From NCBI GenBank assembly GCA_037013685.1, contig CM072919.1, positions 32,653,435 to 32,717,434 of the forward strand: a DNA stretch of 64,000 bases, written 5' to 3'. The stretch's first letter is position 1, and each line of letters starts with the position of its first letter. Both the position numbers and the translations under genes were made by a program. The DNA comes from Acridotheres tristis. Taxonomy: Eukaryota; Chordata; Aves; Passeriformes; Sturnidae. Under the pieces are notes generated by a model that had not been told where the DNA came from, did no database searches, and was given only the letters and a program-made list of their open reading frames with translations. Positions 13,301-34,730 of the stretch are shown piece by piece.

Positions 13301-16300
13301 ATTCCTAATTTTAATATTGTTTAATATAATAAATAAATTTAACACTGTTCCAAATTCAGACTAAAAAAAGAACAAGGTGACCAAAACCCATACGACTTCA
13401 CAGTAATCAGAATATTTGGCATTTTGGTGCCAAAAGGAATTCTCGATTCTACTTGAAGAACAGTATTCTACATAGGGTTATTTCTTGTCATAATTAGTTC
13501 TGAAATTCATACTTATAGTTACTTCTTCATAACATCTTTATACAGCAAGTTGCTGTTACTGTAATCTCTTAATTCCTCTGAATTTTTGATGAAAATTAGT
13601 GAAGTTTTATACACCTCTGCAACTTGAAAACAGACTTTTCAATGATGGCAGCAAAAGAAGACTCGTGCTGCTCTGCTGGTACATGCAATAGTTATCTAGA
13701 ATTTGTAATAAGGAGAATGTCCTGGAGGAAACATGCAGCTACTTCACTACAAGTTCTTCTCAGGGCTAGTAAGACAAAAATTTTAGAAGATCCAAACATA
13801 AAATCATGCAGAATGGCTGAGTCTAACCGGAGATCATCAAGCAAAAGCCCCCTGCACAATGCAGTCACCTAGAGCAGGTTGCTTGGGGCTGCGTCCTTCT
13901 AGGTTTTGAACTTCTGCAACTCTTCCAGTGCTTAAGTACCTTTGCATTAAAAACAGATTTTTTTAATGTTTAAATGGAGTTTCTTGAATCTCTGTTTGTG
14001 TACCTTTCCTCTTGTATTTTAGTTTAAAATTGCAAGCACCAAGTTAAAATGACAACAAAAGCACAAGACTATCGCTCAACTGTACACAACTTGCTCAATT
14101 AAAAGCTGCTGGTTAAATTTAGCAAAATTCTGGTTAATTCTCAAATCAAACTGTAATTTAAGGAATCTATAATGGAACTAACAGGGACTTGTTACTCATG
14201 CAATAATGGAGCTCCAAAGAAGTGATCTGTAAAATCCATACCTCTACTATGTGGTAGTTCAAAGGGATCTTGTTATTTCCTGGATAGCTCAACAGCTGTG
14301 CAGCACTGCAAAACCACAGATACATTTAATTCAAACATAACACAGCAAATGTGATATAAAAATTAAGAGAATTAGAGAAAATGCTTAATTCTGGGCAAGA
14401 GTTCCCATTAAAACAGCACCAAACAAATCAATAATCCTTCCAAAATCTGTTATTCAACCCACAGAGCACTTAAGAAACAGCACAAGGACTCACTAGCACT
14501 GGCTAAACTAGGATCTGTTATAATGTACTCTCTGTGCAGTAGTAACATCACTTGAAGGCTATCCTGCTACCCCCAATGGTTTAGCACAGAAAGTCACAGT
14601 GATCGGTAATTGTGGCAAGTGTACATGAAAAGGGAAAAAATAAATTTCCCCAAGCAATTAAATGTTCGGAATTACTTAAAAGCACAATTAAGCTAATGGT
14701 TTATATAAGAAACTCTCATGTTTCAAAATGTCTAATTTTTTAATCAGGTCATTACCACCTATCATTTGTGCAAAGCAAACCACTACCTCTCTGGCACATC
14801 TTGTATCTCTCCTGGTCTTTTACTTTCTTCTCAGAATTAGTGAAGACTATCCCATTACTAATGAAGTAATGGCAACAACACCAAATTTCAATTTTCTGCT
14901 AGATCAAACAGCTGTAACCACAAAACTTTATCACATGCCATCACCAAAAACATTACTTCTGCCCATTTCATGCATATTATACAGGGTTTGCTATTTTTCA
15001 TATAGAAGTGTGACAGCTGTGGCAAATCATCTTGGTTATCAATTACCCACATCAGATAGTATTTGGGCAGAAATTTAGAAAAGTGCCCCGACTGCCTTCT
15101 GGCAGAGCTGAATTGAAACTGACGAAATCTGGCTCTGCAGTGACTCCCCAGAGTGAACTCAATTATCTCGGCCATGTAATTCCCACAGGAAGCACAACAA
15201 GGAGGCGTCCATAAATAGCAATGCTCAGTCAGCTGCAGATGAACCAGCTCCATGCTCACTGCCCCACCTAATCAGCATTCGAGGACGCACAACACAAACA
15301 CATTTTCCACAGAGGTCCCATGAGGAATAAGGCGTGTCTGCATACTTTTTGCTGCACATTCCATATTATCAAGGGATTCCCTTCCCAAGAAACCACTGCC
15401 CCCTGGATTACACAGACTCTCTGTTATCTGGATGTTATGAATACACAGTATTCTGGGCAACAGTTTCAGCACAGATAAATGTAGTAAATAAACTTTCACA
15501 AGTAGCTCCAGAAAAGGTTTGATCGGGAGCTCTTGCTTAAGCAGTGCAGGAGATATCCCTACTGGCACCAAAGCCACAGTAGCATTTAAAAAGTGCTATG
15601 GCCCCCCACTACCAAGCTCCTCCTACCAAGTCTTCCTCTCTTTCCAGTGAGATTTGATGATGCAGTGGAGGTTCTCCTCTATTACAAATCTCTCAACGGA
15701 GTGGCTGCCAGGCATGACAGGACCCTGGTAAGAAAGAGTAAAGACTCATGAAGATCAGTGCTAATGCAGTGATACCACAGGCAGCAAGCTTTCTTAGATA
15801 CATTTACGGAAAAATACTTGAATCACAAACTTTTTGGAAGCGAAGTCTAGCTCTGTGAATGTAGTTTTACTAGAGACATTAGAAAATTCAGTCAACACTG
15901 TCCCCCAAATGACAGCATCACAACATTTTACTTCCTAAATTCTGCTCCTCTCAAATTGGCTTTCTGCAGTAACTTGGTCACTTAGTCCATTCCTGCAGAA
16001 GTAGTAAAACAAAACTGCAGCTGGCCTTCCAACCACCCACTGTCCTGAGAGACAGAACATCACACTTTCACCAATATTGCCCCAGGAACCTGACTATGAA
16101 ACCCACTCACCATTCCCCACAGCAATCACGTACCTCAGGGTCATCCGTGTAGTCAAACATCCTAAAAATAACCCTTGGCATTGGGTATACAGAATCTTCA
16201 GTGTGAGGTGGGGGTGTGAAGGGAGGCAGATTGTGTTGCAGTGCCTCACAGAGAACGCTGTCAAAAGCCAAGTAGGGCCTCAGGATGTGCCGCTCCTGCC

Positions 16301-19300
16301 AACGGTCTTTTTTCAATTTCTGAATCTGGGACCAAAGACAGTCCAAATACTGAAAGAAAAGGTGAGAAACATTAAATCTGCTGAATCTCTGAACAAAAAA
16401 GGCAGTTTCCTGAACCAGCTGAAATGTATTATATTCCATACTACATTCAGAAAAAAAACAAAGTTTCTTAAACTACTAACCAACAAACAACTTAATTCAG
16501 TAAACCAACAAACAACTTAAGAACTGAAAATGCCAGAACTATTCCTAAGTCCATACAGTTTTGTGTCAGTAAAATTTAACTGCTGGCAATTTTTTAAACA
16601 TCAACAGGCACCTCAGAAATCCCAGTGAAACTAGAGCAGAGATCAGTCACTACTCTTTGGTAGTGTCAAAGAATCATCCCAGCATGCTCACAGAGATGGC
16701 ATTGATACCTGTGCAACAGTCTTGCTTTGTTTAATTACTCTAAGATGTCAGAAGGCCCATGGCTTTACTGAATGCAAATTTCAAATTACATTTGCAAGAA
16801 ACGTTTTGACATGGAAGGCTTCACGTTTACTGAAATTATGACACCACAAAACATGAACAAAACTACTAACAACTAGCACCTGACGTAAACAGTCATGTCT
16901 GCAAGTACTGTGGGTCTCAAACACAGCTAGCTAATCTCTCCTCTACTGAACTAAATAACAAAATTCAGATATTGGGCAGTCAAAAAATTCATGTAGACAA
17001 ACTGATCATAATCAGAAAGGCCATCCATCCAAGCTATGTTTAATAAGACAATTTTTAAGACTGTGACTTAATTAGAACAGTGAACACAATCCAATAGGAC
17101 TAAGTTGCAAAACATCCCAGAAAATATTCCACTTTCCAACATTTGTCCTGAAAGTTAGGTGAAAATCTCAAGAATATCTAAAAAGGCAAATCCCACCCTA
17201 AGCTAGCCAGATGCCACTTCTCCTCTTCAGTATTTTTGGCTTAAATGTAAAGAAAAATAGCACGGTAACATCTGCATATAGTTTCTACGCATTTGCTTTA
17301 GCATTTTCCTGAAGCTGAGAAAAAACAAAGCCACTACAAAGGCTTCTTTCTTGCAAAGGGAAAATATTGAAGGGTAAGTAAGGAATTACATACATGCTGT
17401 TTCACACAAAAAGACCTTTTAACATGAAGCCCTGTAACCTGCAATTCAAAATCAAACACTACAATTTACTTCATAACATTTCCTCAGGGGCTTGCAGCCA
17501 ACAACAGAATCCCCTCCTTCTTGTTAAACTCAACCTCTTATTTCTGCCCAATACTTGGAAAAGAATTCCCCACACAGAGCTTGCTGGAATCAATGGCAAA
17601 CAGCAGACAAATCAAAGCATTCATACTTATAGAGATGCCTTCTGATTACATGATAAAAGAACACTTCAATAAAAAATTATTTTTCCAACTTTCTGAAGGA
17701 AGGCAGTATAAAGCACAATCACCTCTTCTTGTGGATGTGGTTTGTCAGCCGTCCACACCTGCAGCATGGGTACATGAATCTTCTGGCGGCGTCTGTTCAA
17801 ACAGGAGAGAAAACCTGACGTTTAATAGATTAATTTAAGGCAGCAGTTTTGTTTTTATTGTGAGTGTACTACCATTCATTCTCTTCAGCTGATGAAGTCC
17901 ACAGCAGATAAAAACTGGTTATGTTATTGCTTAAAATATGTCTATTATATGATCTCAATAACATTCACTTGAAGCATCTAGACAGAAAGCAGCGACACTA
18001 AACATTATTAATGCAACAATCTATCAGTATTAACAGCACACTTAAAACTCCAGCATGAGCACAGCAAGAGCTTAAACATACCCTAGAACTAGACAAGACC
18101 ATGAAACTTTTCAAATGCAAAAATCTCTTCACCCACTGCATTTTTAGGGCTTTGCTACCCCCCACAAAATGGTTCACAGCTAAAGCTCTAGAACACTTTA
18201 AAGTGAGCAATAATCAACGCTATTAGTTCACACTTAAACAGGTACCAAAGAGATGGTTTCTAACCAGGTACAACTTACTTCAGATAACTTTCTGTTTGAG
18301 ACAAGAGACGATCCATTTCAGCATCCTTTTTCTCATATAACTCCTTTCCAACCCAAGGCAAAGATGACAGAAATGCAAACATATACCAGTCACATCGCAC
18401 CTACAGGAAGGAAATACCAAAACCTGAGTATACAAGTAAGCTCCAGCAAACTTTGTACACATACAAATCTCAATTTAAAACATTAGCAAGGTGTTTTGAA
18501 GGAATGTAAAGACCAGAAGTTGCAGATTGGATAGGCAAGGCATGAGGAAAAATACAAATTCTTGAAAAAGTGTAATTTTTCACTTGAACTCTGTTAGGCA
18601 GACTTAAAAAAGGGATAAAAGGCATCACTTTCAAAGTTCTTCTGGACATTGTCAGTATTGCAGAAAAGCTAGGCATCTGCAATTGCCAGAGTAAGGTAAA
18701 ATAAATTCAATTCAGCCACTACACAATAAAGGACCATACTTTTTTTCTTACTGTCTTAATGCATACGCTATTTCCCAATTGCCACAGGCTCCTTTTACTA
18801 ATGCTCAGGAGACTGTATGTGTCAATCCAGTTAGACTGCTCTCTCTAAAACCTCCCTGTACTAAGCATAAGAACAGAACAAATGGTACAGACAAATTGTG
18901 AAACAGGTCCGGAGAGCCTATAGATCTTTTGCTTACCTGGGGTACGTCCTCCTCCTGTGTCACACTCACGAAGTTCTCAAACATAGCCACCATTGAAGGT
19001 GCAGCTATTACATGACAATTCACAAGATCAGAGAGAAAACGGACCTAAAGACGACAAAAAAGTGTTCTAAACAAATACTTTTTAAATTGGCTGCACAACA
19101 ACAAATAAACATTATTGAAATGATTAAAACAAACCTCCAATAAACGTGTAATACTCATCCAGTACCACAAAGACTGAAATACTACACACTGTACAGACTT
19201 GCCTTTCAATGACAAGCATCATATGTGCTCCTTAATATACTGTTCATTATAAGGTTCTTAATCTTTCCCATTGCAATTATATCCTAAGGATAATATTCCC

Positions 19301-22300
19301 AATTAAGGAATGATGGTAAACACGCAAACTGATACTACAGAAGAAAACCCCTGTACTTTTATCTTTTCTATACAGTATCAGATTACTAAAATAACAGAAA
19401 TTCTAGCAATTAGATCTTATTAGCAAAAGTGTCTTACAGTTGACTAAACATCAGTCTCTTGACTAGAACCTTAATTTTCACCAGAAGGTTGGGGAATGTG
19501 ACAGTGGGCTTCTAAATCAGACACTGCTGAAGTTGTAAACCTTTCAACAGACAAAAATCTGTAAGTAGCAAGAATGGAACAAATGGTTTCAAAGACAGTC
19601 AGCACTTAAAACTGACTGCTTGATCTTCACTCTTCATCAGCAGAATGAAACCAGCCATCAAATATAGATTTTAAGGACTCTGAATACAAGGGAATTACAT
19701 CGACTTTATCTTTTACATTTGACTGAAGAACAAGCAGCAAGAAGCATCTCTGTTTAACGCAAATTTAATTTTTCACTGTGAAAAAGATACAGCTGGAAGT
19801 AAATTTGGCAAATGTAATATGACTTCTCGCTCCTGAGAACACACACTTCCTCTTGGAATATTTACAGTGCACTGCACATTGACGGCAAAAGACACTGTAA
19901 TACACATTGCAAGGTCCAGCTCTTCTGTAACAAAAAGGTGAAAGGTGGAAAGAAAAAGGAAATGAAAAAAAAAGACAAACAAAACTCCACTTACTAAATG
20001 CACGGCTTCATTATACATGTTTACTTTCAGACACTCTTTAAGCTGACGAATCATTGCTTCTACAAATTCCCCACCAAAATTGTAGTTCCTGGCATTCAGC
20101 AACCCCACCAATGTCGTGTAAACAGTAAGCTTTTCTGGTAGAAGACGTGCACTGACACAGAAAAAGAAATACTGTGTTAGTTGTTTATGCATCATGTGCC
20201 AACTGGCCACTATATAGCATCTTAGAATCTGCTTGTTTTAAGTTAAATGAGAAGAGACATTTAAACGTGATCCTACAGTTTTATTCCACAGTTAATATCT
20301 ACAGATATTATTTTCTGTTTTAACCACAGACATTCAGTAAGGCAGTTACCACTTTCCAGTACACCTAAAATGTTTGCTTTTCGCTTATATCTAATTGCTG
20401 AGTATACCGGAGGGTTGGACAAATAGTATCAGTGACAGAATTTATTTCAAGAATGCAGGAAGTTGTTTTAATTTCACAATTTAGAAGTAATGTTATTGCA
20501 CAGCATAGGGAAGGCCAGGTCCTACTGTAAAAAAGGAATTTTCCTCTACCATTTTTGTATGTACATAACTGTACTTTCAGAAGTGTCTGTGCTATGGGGG
20601 AAGGAAACGCACTACAAAACTTTTATTAAAAATATTGCTACAAAAGAGACTTAAAGTATAAGAGACTTAAAGTATCTACAAAACCTTAGCATAGACTATA
20701 TAGTTTGCACCACACCCTTGCTTCGGACTTGCCTTACCTCCTGCAACAGACCCTGCTCAACCCCTCCCTCAACACCACTCAGTGACCCTGACAGGGCACC
20801 TCTGCTCCAGCACTTAGCACTTGGTGAGGGAGAGGAAGGAGAGCTAGCAGCTACCAGAAACTGGTTTCTGCTTCTCCCATTCACAGTTCCTCTCGTCTAG
20901 CTAATGGGCTAACAAAGACACGTGCACATCATTGCCAGGGAAGAAAAAGCAGTGAGAAAACATCACAGATAACACAAGTAACTGTTAGCAGCTCGTAATG
21001 TTGGTGGTCTTAACCATTTCACGTGGAAACAGGATTTTGCCTAGCATTGCTGCGTTCCCACAGCTAGTACAGACCAGTTCTGATGTTTCTTCTAATTGCT
21101 TCGAGCCTTACACACATTTCAAGTCAAAGCAATGTAAAGAGATATTTTTCTTGAATTACACCCAGTACGTAATGAGCTTATTCCTCTATTTCGTTTCCTC
21201 TATTTCGTTTGTAGTAAGACAAACTCTATGCCATGAGAGCAATCAGGAATTAAAGCTATTCACGGCCTTTAAACTATCTAAAAGACTGAACTTATGCACA
21301 AAGAAAGCACACCCATATCCCTAGACTTCTTTAATACGTACACAGTACATAGTATTCTTAGTATCTTGCTTTTGTAGTTTGGCAGATCGGCTTCCAAAAC
21401 ACCAGCTAGGCCCTCCAGGTTGCTCTCCAAAGATGAATTACTCTAAAATTTAAAAAAAACAAAAAAAACCAAAAAAAAACAAAAACATCATCAACCGGGT
21501 AAAACGAATTAGTCCGACTCTCGCATGTAAGACAATGAAGTGGGACAAGAGCATCCTTTCACGTCCCCTCATTTTTCAGTGCAAAAATCCGAACTTCAGC
21601 GCTCCCCAGGGATGCAAGATCTGCCATCGCCTCAGGAGCATCCCGGCAGCTCGGCCGAGCATCGGTTAACAACACGGCACGAGAAAAACACCTTGTTTTT
21701 CCAAGCACCATCATCTTTTGTTCTGCCACCCCCTCTTCCATCAGTCCCATTGTCGGGACTGGAGCCTTGTGCCGTAGGCAGATCAGTTAATTCCTTCACA
21801 CCCTTCGCCGACGAGAATCAGCAATCTTTAGATACAATGGTAACTGTTCTCCGCCCGTTTATCGCAGGCTGGGAAACATCACGCTGCGATTTAAGCACTT
21901 GCCCGCCACAGCACGTGGCTTAGCAAAAAAATGGCAAGTTTCTATCCACATCATAAAATAATTTTTCTTTGAGGGTCGCTACTGCAGACGAAGTGCCCCC
22001 ACACCACGCACGGGAAAGGGAGAGATCCGAGGGAAACAAGGCTTTAAACTCTCCCGAGCCGCCAGCCTGCCTACCTTCTCTCCCACCCTGCAGATGAGCG
22101 ACTCGAGCCTCTCCTCGATCTCCGATGGCTCAGACGTTCTCCGCCTCTTGTGGGGCTGCCCTGCTCCAGAACACACCGAGCATAGCGTTACCGACGCCGC
22201 AGAAACTCCGCCGCTCCTCCATCCCGCCCAATCCACCCTCCCTGCCGGGCCACCCCGGGGGCGGCGCGGGGCTCACCATCGCTGTCGTCGCTGTGCCGCC

Positions 22301-22310
22301 GTCGCGACAT
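1273..22310 (-). CDS. NCBP1: NCBP1, nuclear cap-binding protein subunit 1 (CBP80); 5' 20 coding exons, 3' end outside window
   Basis: Large subunit of the nuclear cap-binding complex. With NCBP2 it binds the m7G cap of RNA polymerase II transcripts and links them to splicing, 3'-end processing, export and the pioneer translation round. I assembled 20 exons (22310-22277, 22160-22075, 21442-21342, 20151-19995, 19044-18937, 18400-18279, 17792-17723, 16349-16134, 15724-15627, 14305-14242, 12060-11950, 11539-11475, 10746-10684, 9382-9308, 8263-8160, 7311-7189, 6061-5959, 4631-4538, 2032-1929, 1387-1273), all with AG/GT borders and matching phases. They give 671 codons without a stop, against about 790 aa for the full vertebrate protein. 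An N-terminal bipartite basic nuclear signal (RRRH...HKRRR, residues 3-19) is visible. Helical MIF4G-type repeats are expected from the family. An acidic run (DDDDGEG) lies near residue 530. The basic/acidic linker and C-terminal cap-contacting part encoded by the last exons are not in the window. Identification is from recognised protein sequence and is very secure. Confidence 0.97.
1929..2032 (-). CDS. NCBP1: NCBP1 coding exon 19 (residues 599-632 plus 2 bases)
   Basis: Encodes [20 protein letters not shown] and then [14 protein letters not shown]. Acceptor TACAG, donor GTAACA, phase 2. Confidence 0.96.
4538..4631 (-). CDS. NCBP1: NCBP1 coding exon 18 (residues 567-598)
   Basis: Encodes [20 protein letters not shown] and then [11 protein letters not shown]. 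Acceptor TAAAG, donor GTAAGA, phase 0. Confidence 0.96.
5959..6061 (-). CDS. NCBP1: NCBP1 coding exon 17 (residues 533-566 plus 2 bases)
   Basis: Encodes [20 protein letters not shown] and then [14 protein letters not shown] (start of the third helical domain). Acceptor TGCAG, donor GTAAGT, phase 2. Confidence 0.96.
7189..7311 (-). CDS. NCBP1: NCBP1 coding exon 16 (residues 492-532 plus 1 base)
   Basis: Encodes [20 protein letters not shown], then [20 protein letters not shown]. The acidic run is a short GAT repeat, seen as CATCATCATCATC on the plus strand. Acceptor TTCAG, donor GTAAGA, phase 1. Confidence 0.96.
8160..8263 (-). CDS. NCBP1: NCBP1 coding exon 15 (residues 457-491 plus 1 base)
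   Basis: Encodes [20 protein letters not shown] and then [14 protein letters not shown]. Acceptor TTCCAG, donor GTAAGT, phase 1. Confidence 0.95.
9308..9382 (-). CDS. NCBP1: NCBP1 coding exon 14 (residues 432-456 plus 2 bases)
   Basis: Encodes [20 protein letters not shown] and then EKCM. Acceptor GATAG, donor GTAAGT, phase 2. Confidence 0.95.
10684..10746 (-). CDS. NCBP1: NCBP1 coding exon 13 (residues 411-431 plus 2 bases)
   Basis: Encodes [20 protein letters not shown] and then D. The acceptor ends TGAAG and the donor is GTAAGT, phase 2. Confidence 0.95.
11475..11539 (-). CDS. NCBP1: NCBP1 coding exon 12 (residues 390-410 plus 2 bases)
   Basis: Encodes [20 protein letters not shown] and then D. 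The acceptor reads GGAACCTTAAG with almost no pyrimidine tract next to it, so it looks weak. The donor GTAAGT is strong, phase 2. Confidence 0.95.
11950..12060 (-). CDS. NCBP1: NCBP1 coding exon 11 (residues 353-389)
   Basis: Encodes [20 protein letters not shown] and then [17 protein letters not shown] (second helical domain). Acceptor TGCAG, donor GTATCC, phase 0. The next intron contains an exon-like block described under findings. Confidence 0.96.
13790..13945 (-). mobile_element. Degenerate CR1 LINE 3' fragment in NCBP1 intron 10
   Basis: The plus strand reads, in order and with many mismatches, a reverse-complemented CR1 3' end. An AAATCATGCAGAATGG block replaces the usual AGAATCATAGAATGG. 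This is followed by GATCATCAAG, then CCCCCTGC, then AGAGCAGGTTGCTTGGGGC, then a TTTTGAACTTC / CCAGTG block. That is the classic order of the CR1 tail, so the element's sense strand is minus, the same as NCBP1. It has no coding capacity and is heavily diverged, so it is an old insertion. Exact ends are uncertain. Confidence 0.7.
14242..14305 (-). CDS. NCBP1: NCBP1 coding exon 10 (residues 331-352)
   Basis: Encodes [20 protein letters not shown] after completing a Cys codon from exon 9. Acceptor TTGCAG, donor GTATGG, phase 0. Confidence 0.95.
15627..15724 (-). CDS. NCBP1: NCBP1 coding exon 9 (residues 299-330 plus 2 bases)
   Basis: Encodes [20 protein letters not shown] and then [12 protein letters not shown]. 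Acceptor ACCAG, donor GTAGGA, phase 2. Confidence 0.96.
16134..16349 (-). CDS. NCBP1: NCBP1 coding exon 8 (residues 227-298)
   Basis: The largest exon. It encodes [20 protein letters not shown], then [38 protein letters not shown] and [11 protein letters not shown], nearly identical to human. Acceptor TTTCAG, donor GTACGT, phase 0. Confidence 0.98.
16478..16519. repeat. 17-bp direct repeat pair
   Basis: AACCAACAAACAACTTA occurs at 16478-16494 and again, identical, at 16503-16519, separated by 8 bp. It is a small local duplication in NCBP1 intron 7, upstream of exon 8 in transcript sense. Confidence 0.9.
17723..17792 (-). CDS. NCBP1: NCBP1 coding exon 7 (residues 203-226)
   Basis: Encodes [20 protein letters not shown] and then QEE, a linker between helical domains. 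Acceptor GAACAG, donor GTGATT (weaker than consensus), phase 0. Confidence 0.95.
18279..18400 (-). CDS. NCBP1: NCBP1 coding exon 6 (residues 163-202 plus 2 bases)
   Basis: Encodes [20 protein letters not shown] and then [20 protein letters not shown]. Acceptor TGTAG, donor GTAAGT, phase 2. It differs from the human protein at a few positions (human VRRDWYVYAF, MDRIFANTESYL). Confidence 0.95.
18937..19044 (-). CDS. NCBP1: NCBP1 coding exon 5 (residues 127-162)
   Basis: Encodes [20 protein letters not shown] and then [15 protein letters not shown], a strongly conserved part of MIF4G domain 1. Acceptor TTTTAG-like, donor GTAAGC, phase 0. Confidence 0.97.
19995..20151 (-). CDS. NCBP1: NCBP1 coding exon 4 (residues 74-126)
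   Basis: Encodes [19 protein letters not shown] and [16 protein letters not shown], near-identical to the mammalian protein (MIF4G domain 1). Acceptor TGTCAG, donor GTAAGT, phase 0. Confidence 0.97.
20645..20676. repeat. 16-bp tandem duplication
   Basis: AGAGACTTAAAGTATA is followed immediately by AGAGACTTAAAGTATC (15 of 16 bases match), in NCBP1 intron 3. Confidence 0.9.
21183..21210. repeat. 14-bp perfect tandem duplication
   Basis: CCTCTATTTCGTTT is repeated twice in tandem in NCBP1 intron 3, close to the exon 3 donor. Confidence 0.9.
21342..21442 (-). CDS. NCBP1: NCBP1 coding exon 3 (residues 41-73 plus 2 bases)
   Basis: Encodes [18 protein letters not shown] and [15 protein letters not shown]. 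The donor is GTACGT, phase 2. The acceptor is preceded by a long T-rich tract, seen on the plus strand as A-rich sequence at about 21448-21490. Confidence 0.94.
22075..22160 (-). CDS. NCBP1: NCBP1 coding exon 2 (residues 12-40)
   Basis: Acceptor GAGCAG, donor GTAGGC, ends in phase 0. It encodes [12 protein letters not shown] (second half of the nuclear signal with its adjacent Thr-Ser) and then [14 protein letters not shown], where the helical domain begins. Confidence 0.95.
22277..22310 (-). CDS. NCBP1: NCBP1 coding exon 1 (residues 1-11 plus 1 base)
   Basis: The ATG reads on the minus strand from 22310 in a GCC-ATG-T context with G at -3. It encodes [11 protein letters not shown], the first half of the bipartite nuclear localisation signal. 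The donor is GTGAGC, phase 1. The following intron is only 116 bp and lies inside the CpG island. Confidence 0.95.
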
Positions 22311-22572
22311 GGCGGGGAGGAGCGGCCGGGAGGAGTGATGAGAAGTGATGAGAAGCGGTGAGGAGCGGTGAGGAGCTCTGCTGAGCTCCGCGAAGCGCCG
22401 GGCCGAGACACCTCGCGCGGGCCGAGCAAGCGCACTGCTTCCCCGCCCGCGGCCGCACTGTTTCCGGGGCGGGCCCAGGAGCTCCCGCCCCCTTTCCTGC
22501 GGAACCCGAGCACTTCCGGGACAGGGAGGAGGAGCAGGAGGAGGGCAGGCTCTTCCCCGCCGAGAGGCGGAG
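22311..22572. promoter_or_regulatory. Bidirectional NCBP1/TSTD2 promoter
   Basis: The start codons of NCBP1 (minus, 22310) and TSTD2 (plus, 22573) are 262 bp apart, so this interval must hold both 5'UTRs and transcription starts unless TSTD2 has an unseen upstream exon. No TATA box is evident. Two ETS-type CTTCCGG/TTTCCGG cores (22461-22467 and 22512-22519) and GC boxes (CCCCGCCC at 22441-22448, GGGGCGGG around 22466-22473, CCCGCCCCC around 22484-22492) are present. This fits a housekeeping CpG promoter. Which motif serves which gene cannot be told from sequence. Confidence 0.85.

Positions 22573-34730
<12,158 letters not shown>

Larger units (their letters stand above)
1388..22074 (-). other. 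NCBP1: NCBP1 introns 2-19 (space between listed exons)
   Basis: The introns inside this span run from about 0.4 to 2.5 kb. Longest are 2033-4537, 12061-14241, 16350-17722, 4632-5958, 14306-15626 and 9383-10683. They are AT-rich with T/A tracts next to splice sites. The items I can name are the CR1 tail at about 13790-13945 and short direct repeats (16478-16519, 20645-20676, 21183-21210), listed separately. Several open frames of 60-120 codons occur but none resembles a known protein. I recognise no snoRNA, microRNA or tRNA. Confidence 0.6.

Noticed and set aside
17881..17900. CTGATGA motif considered as a snoRNA C box
   Set aside because: No matching D box with paired terminal stem was found at a suitable distance; isolated TGATGA strings are common by chance.
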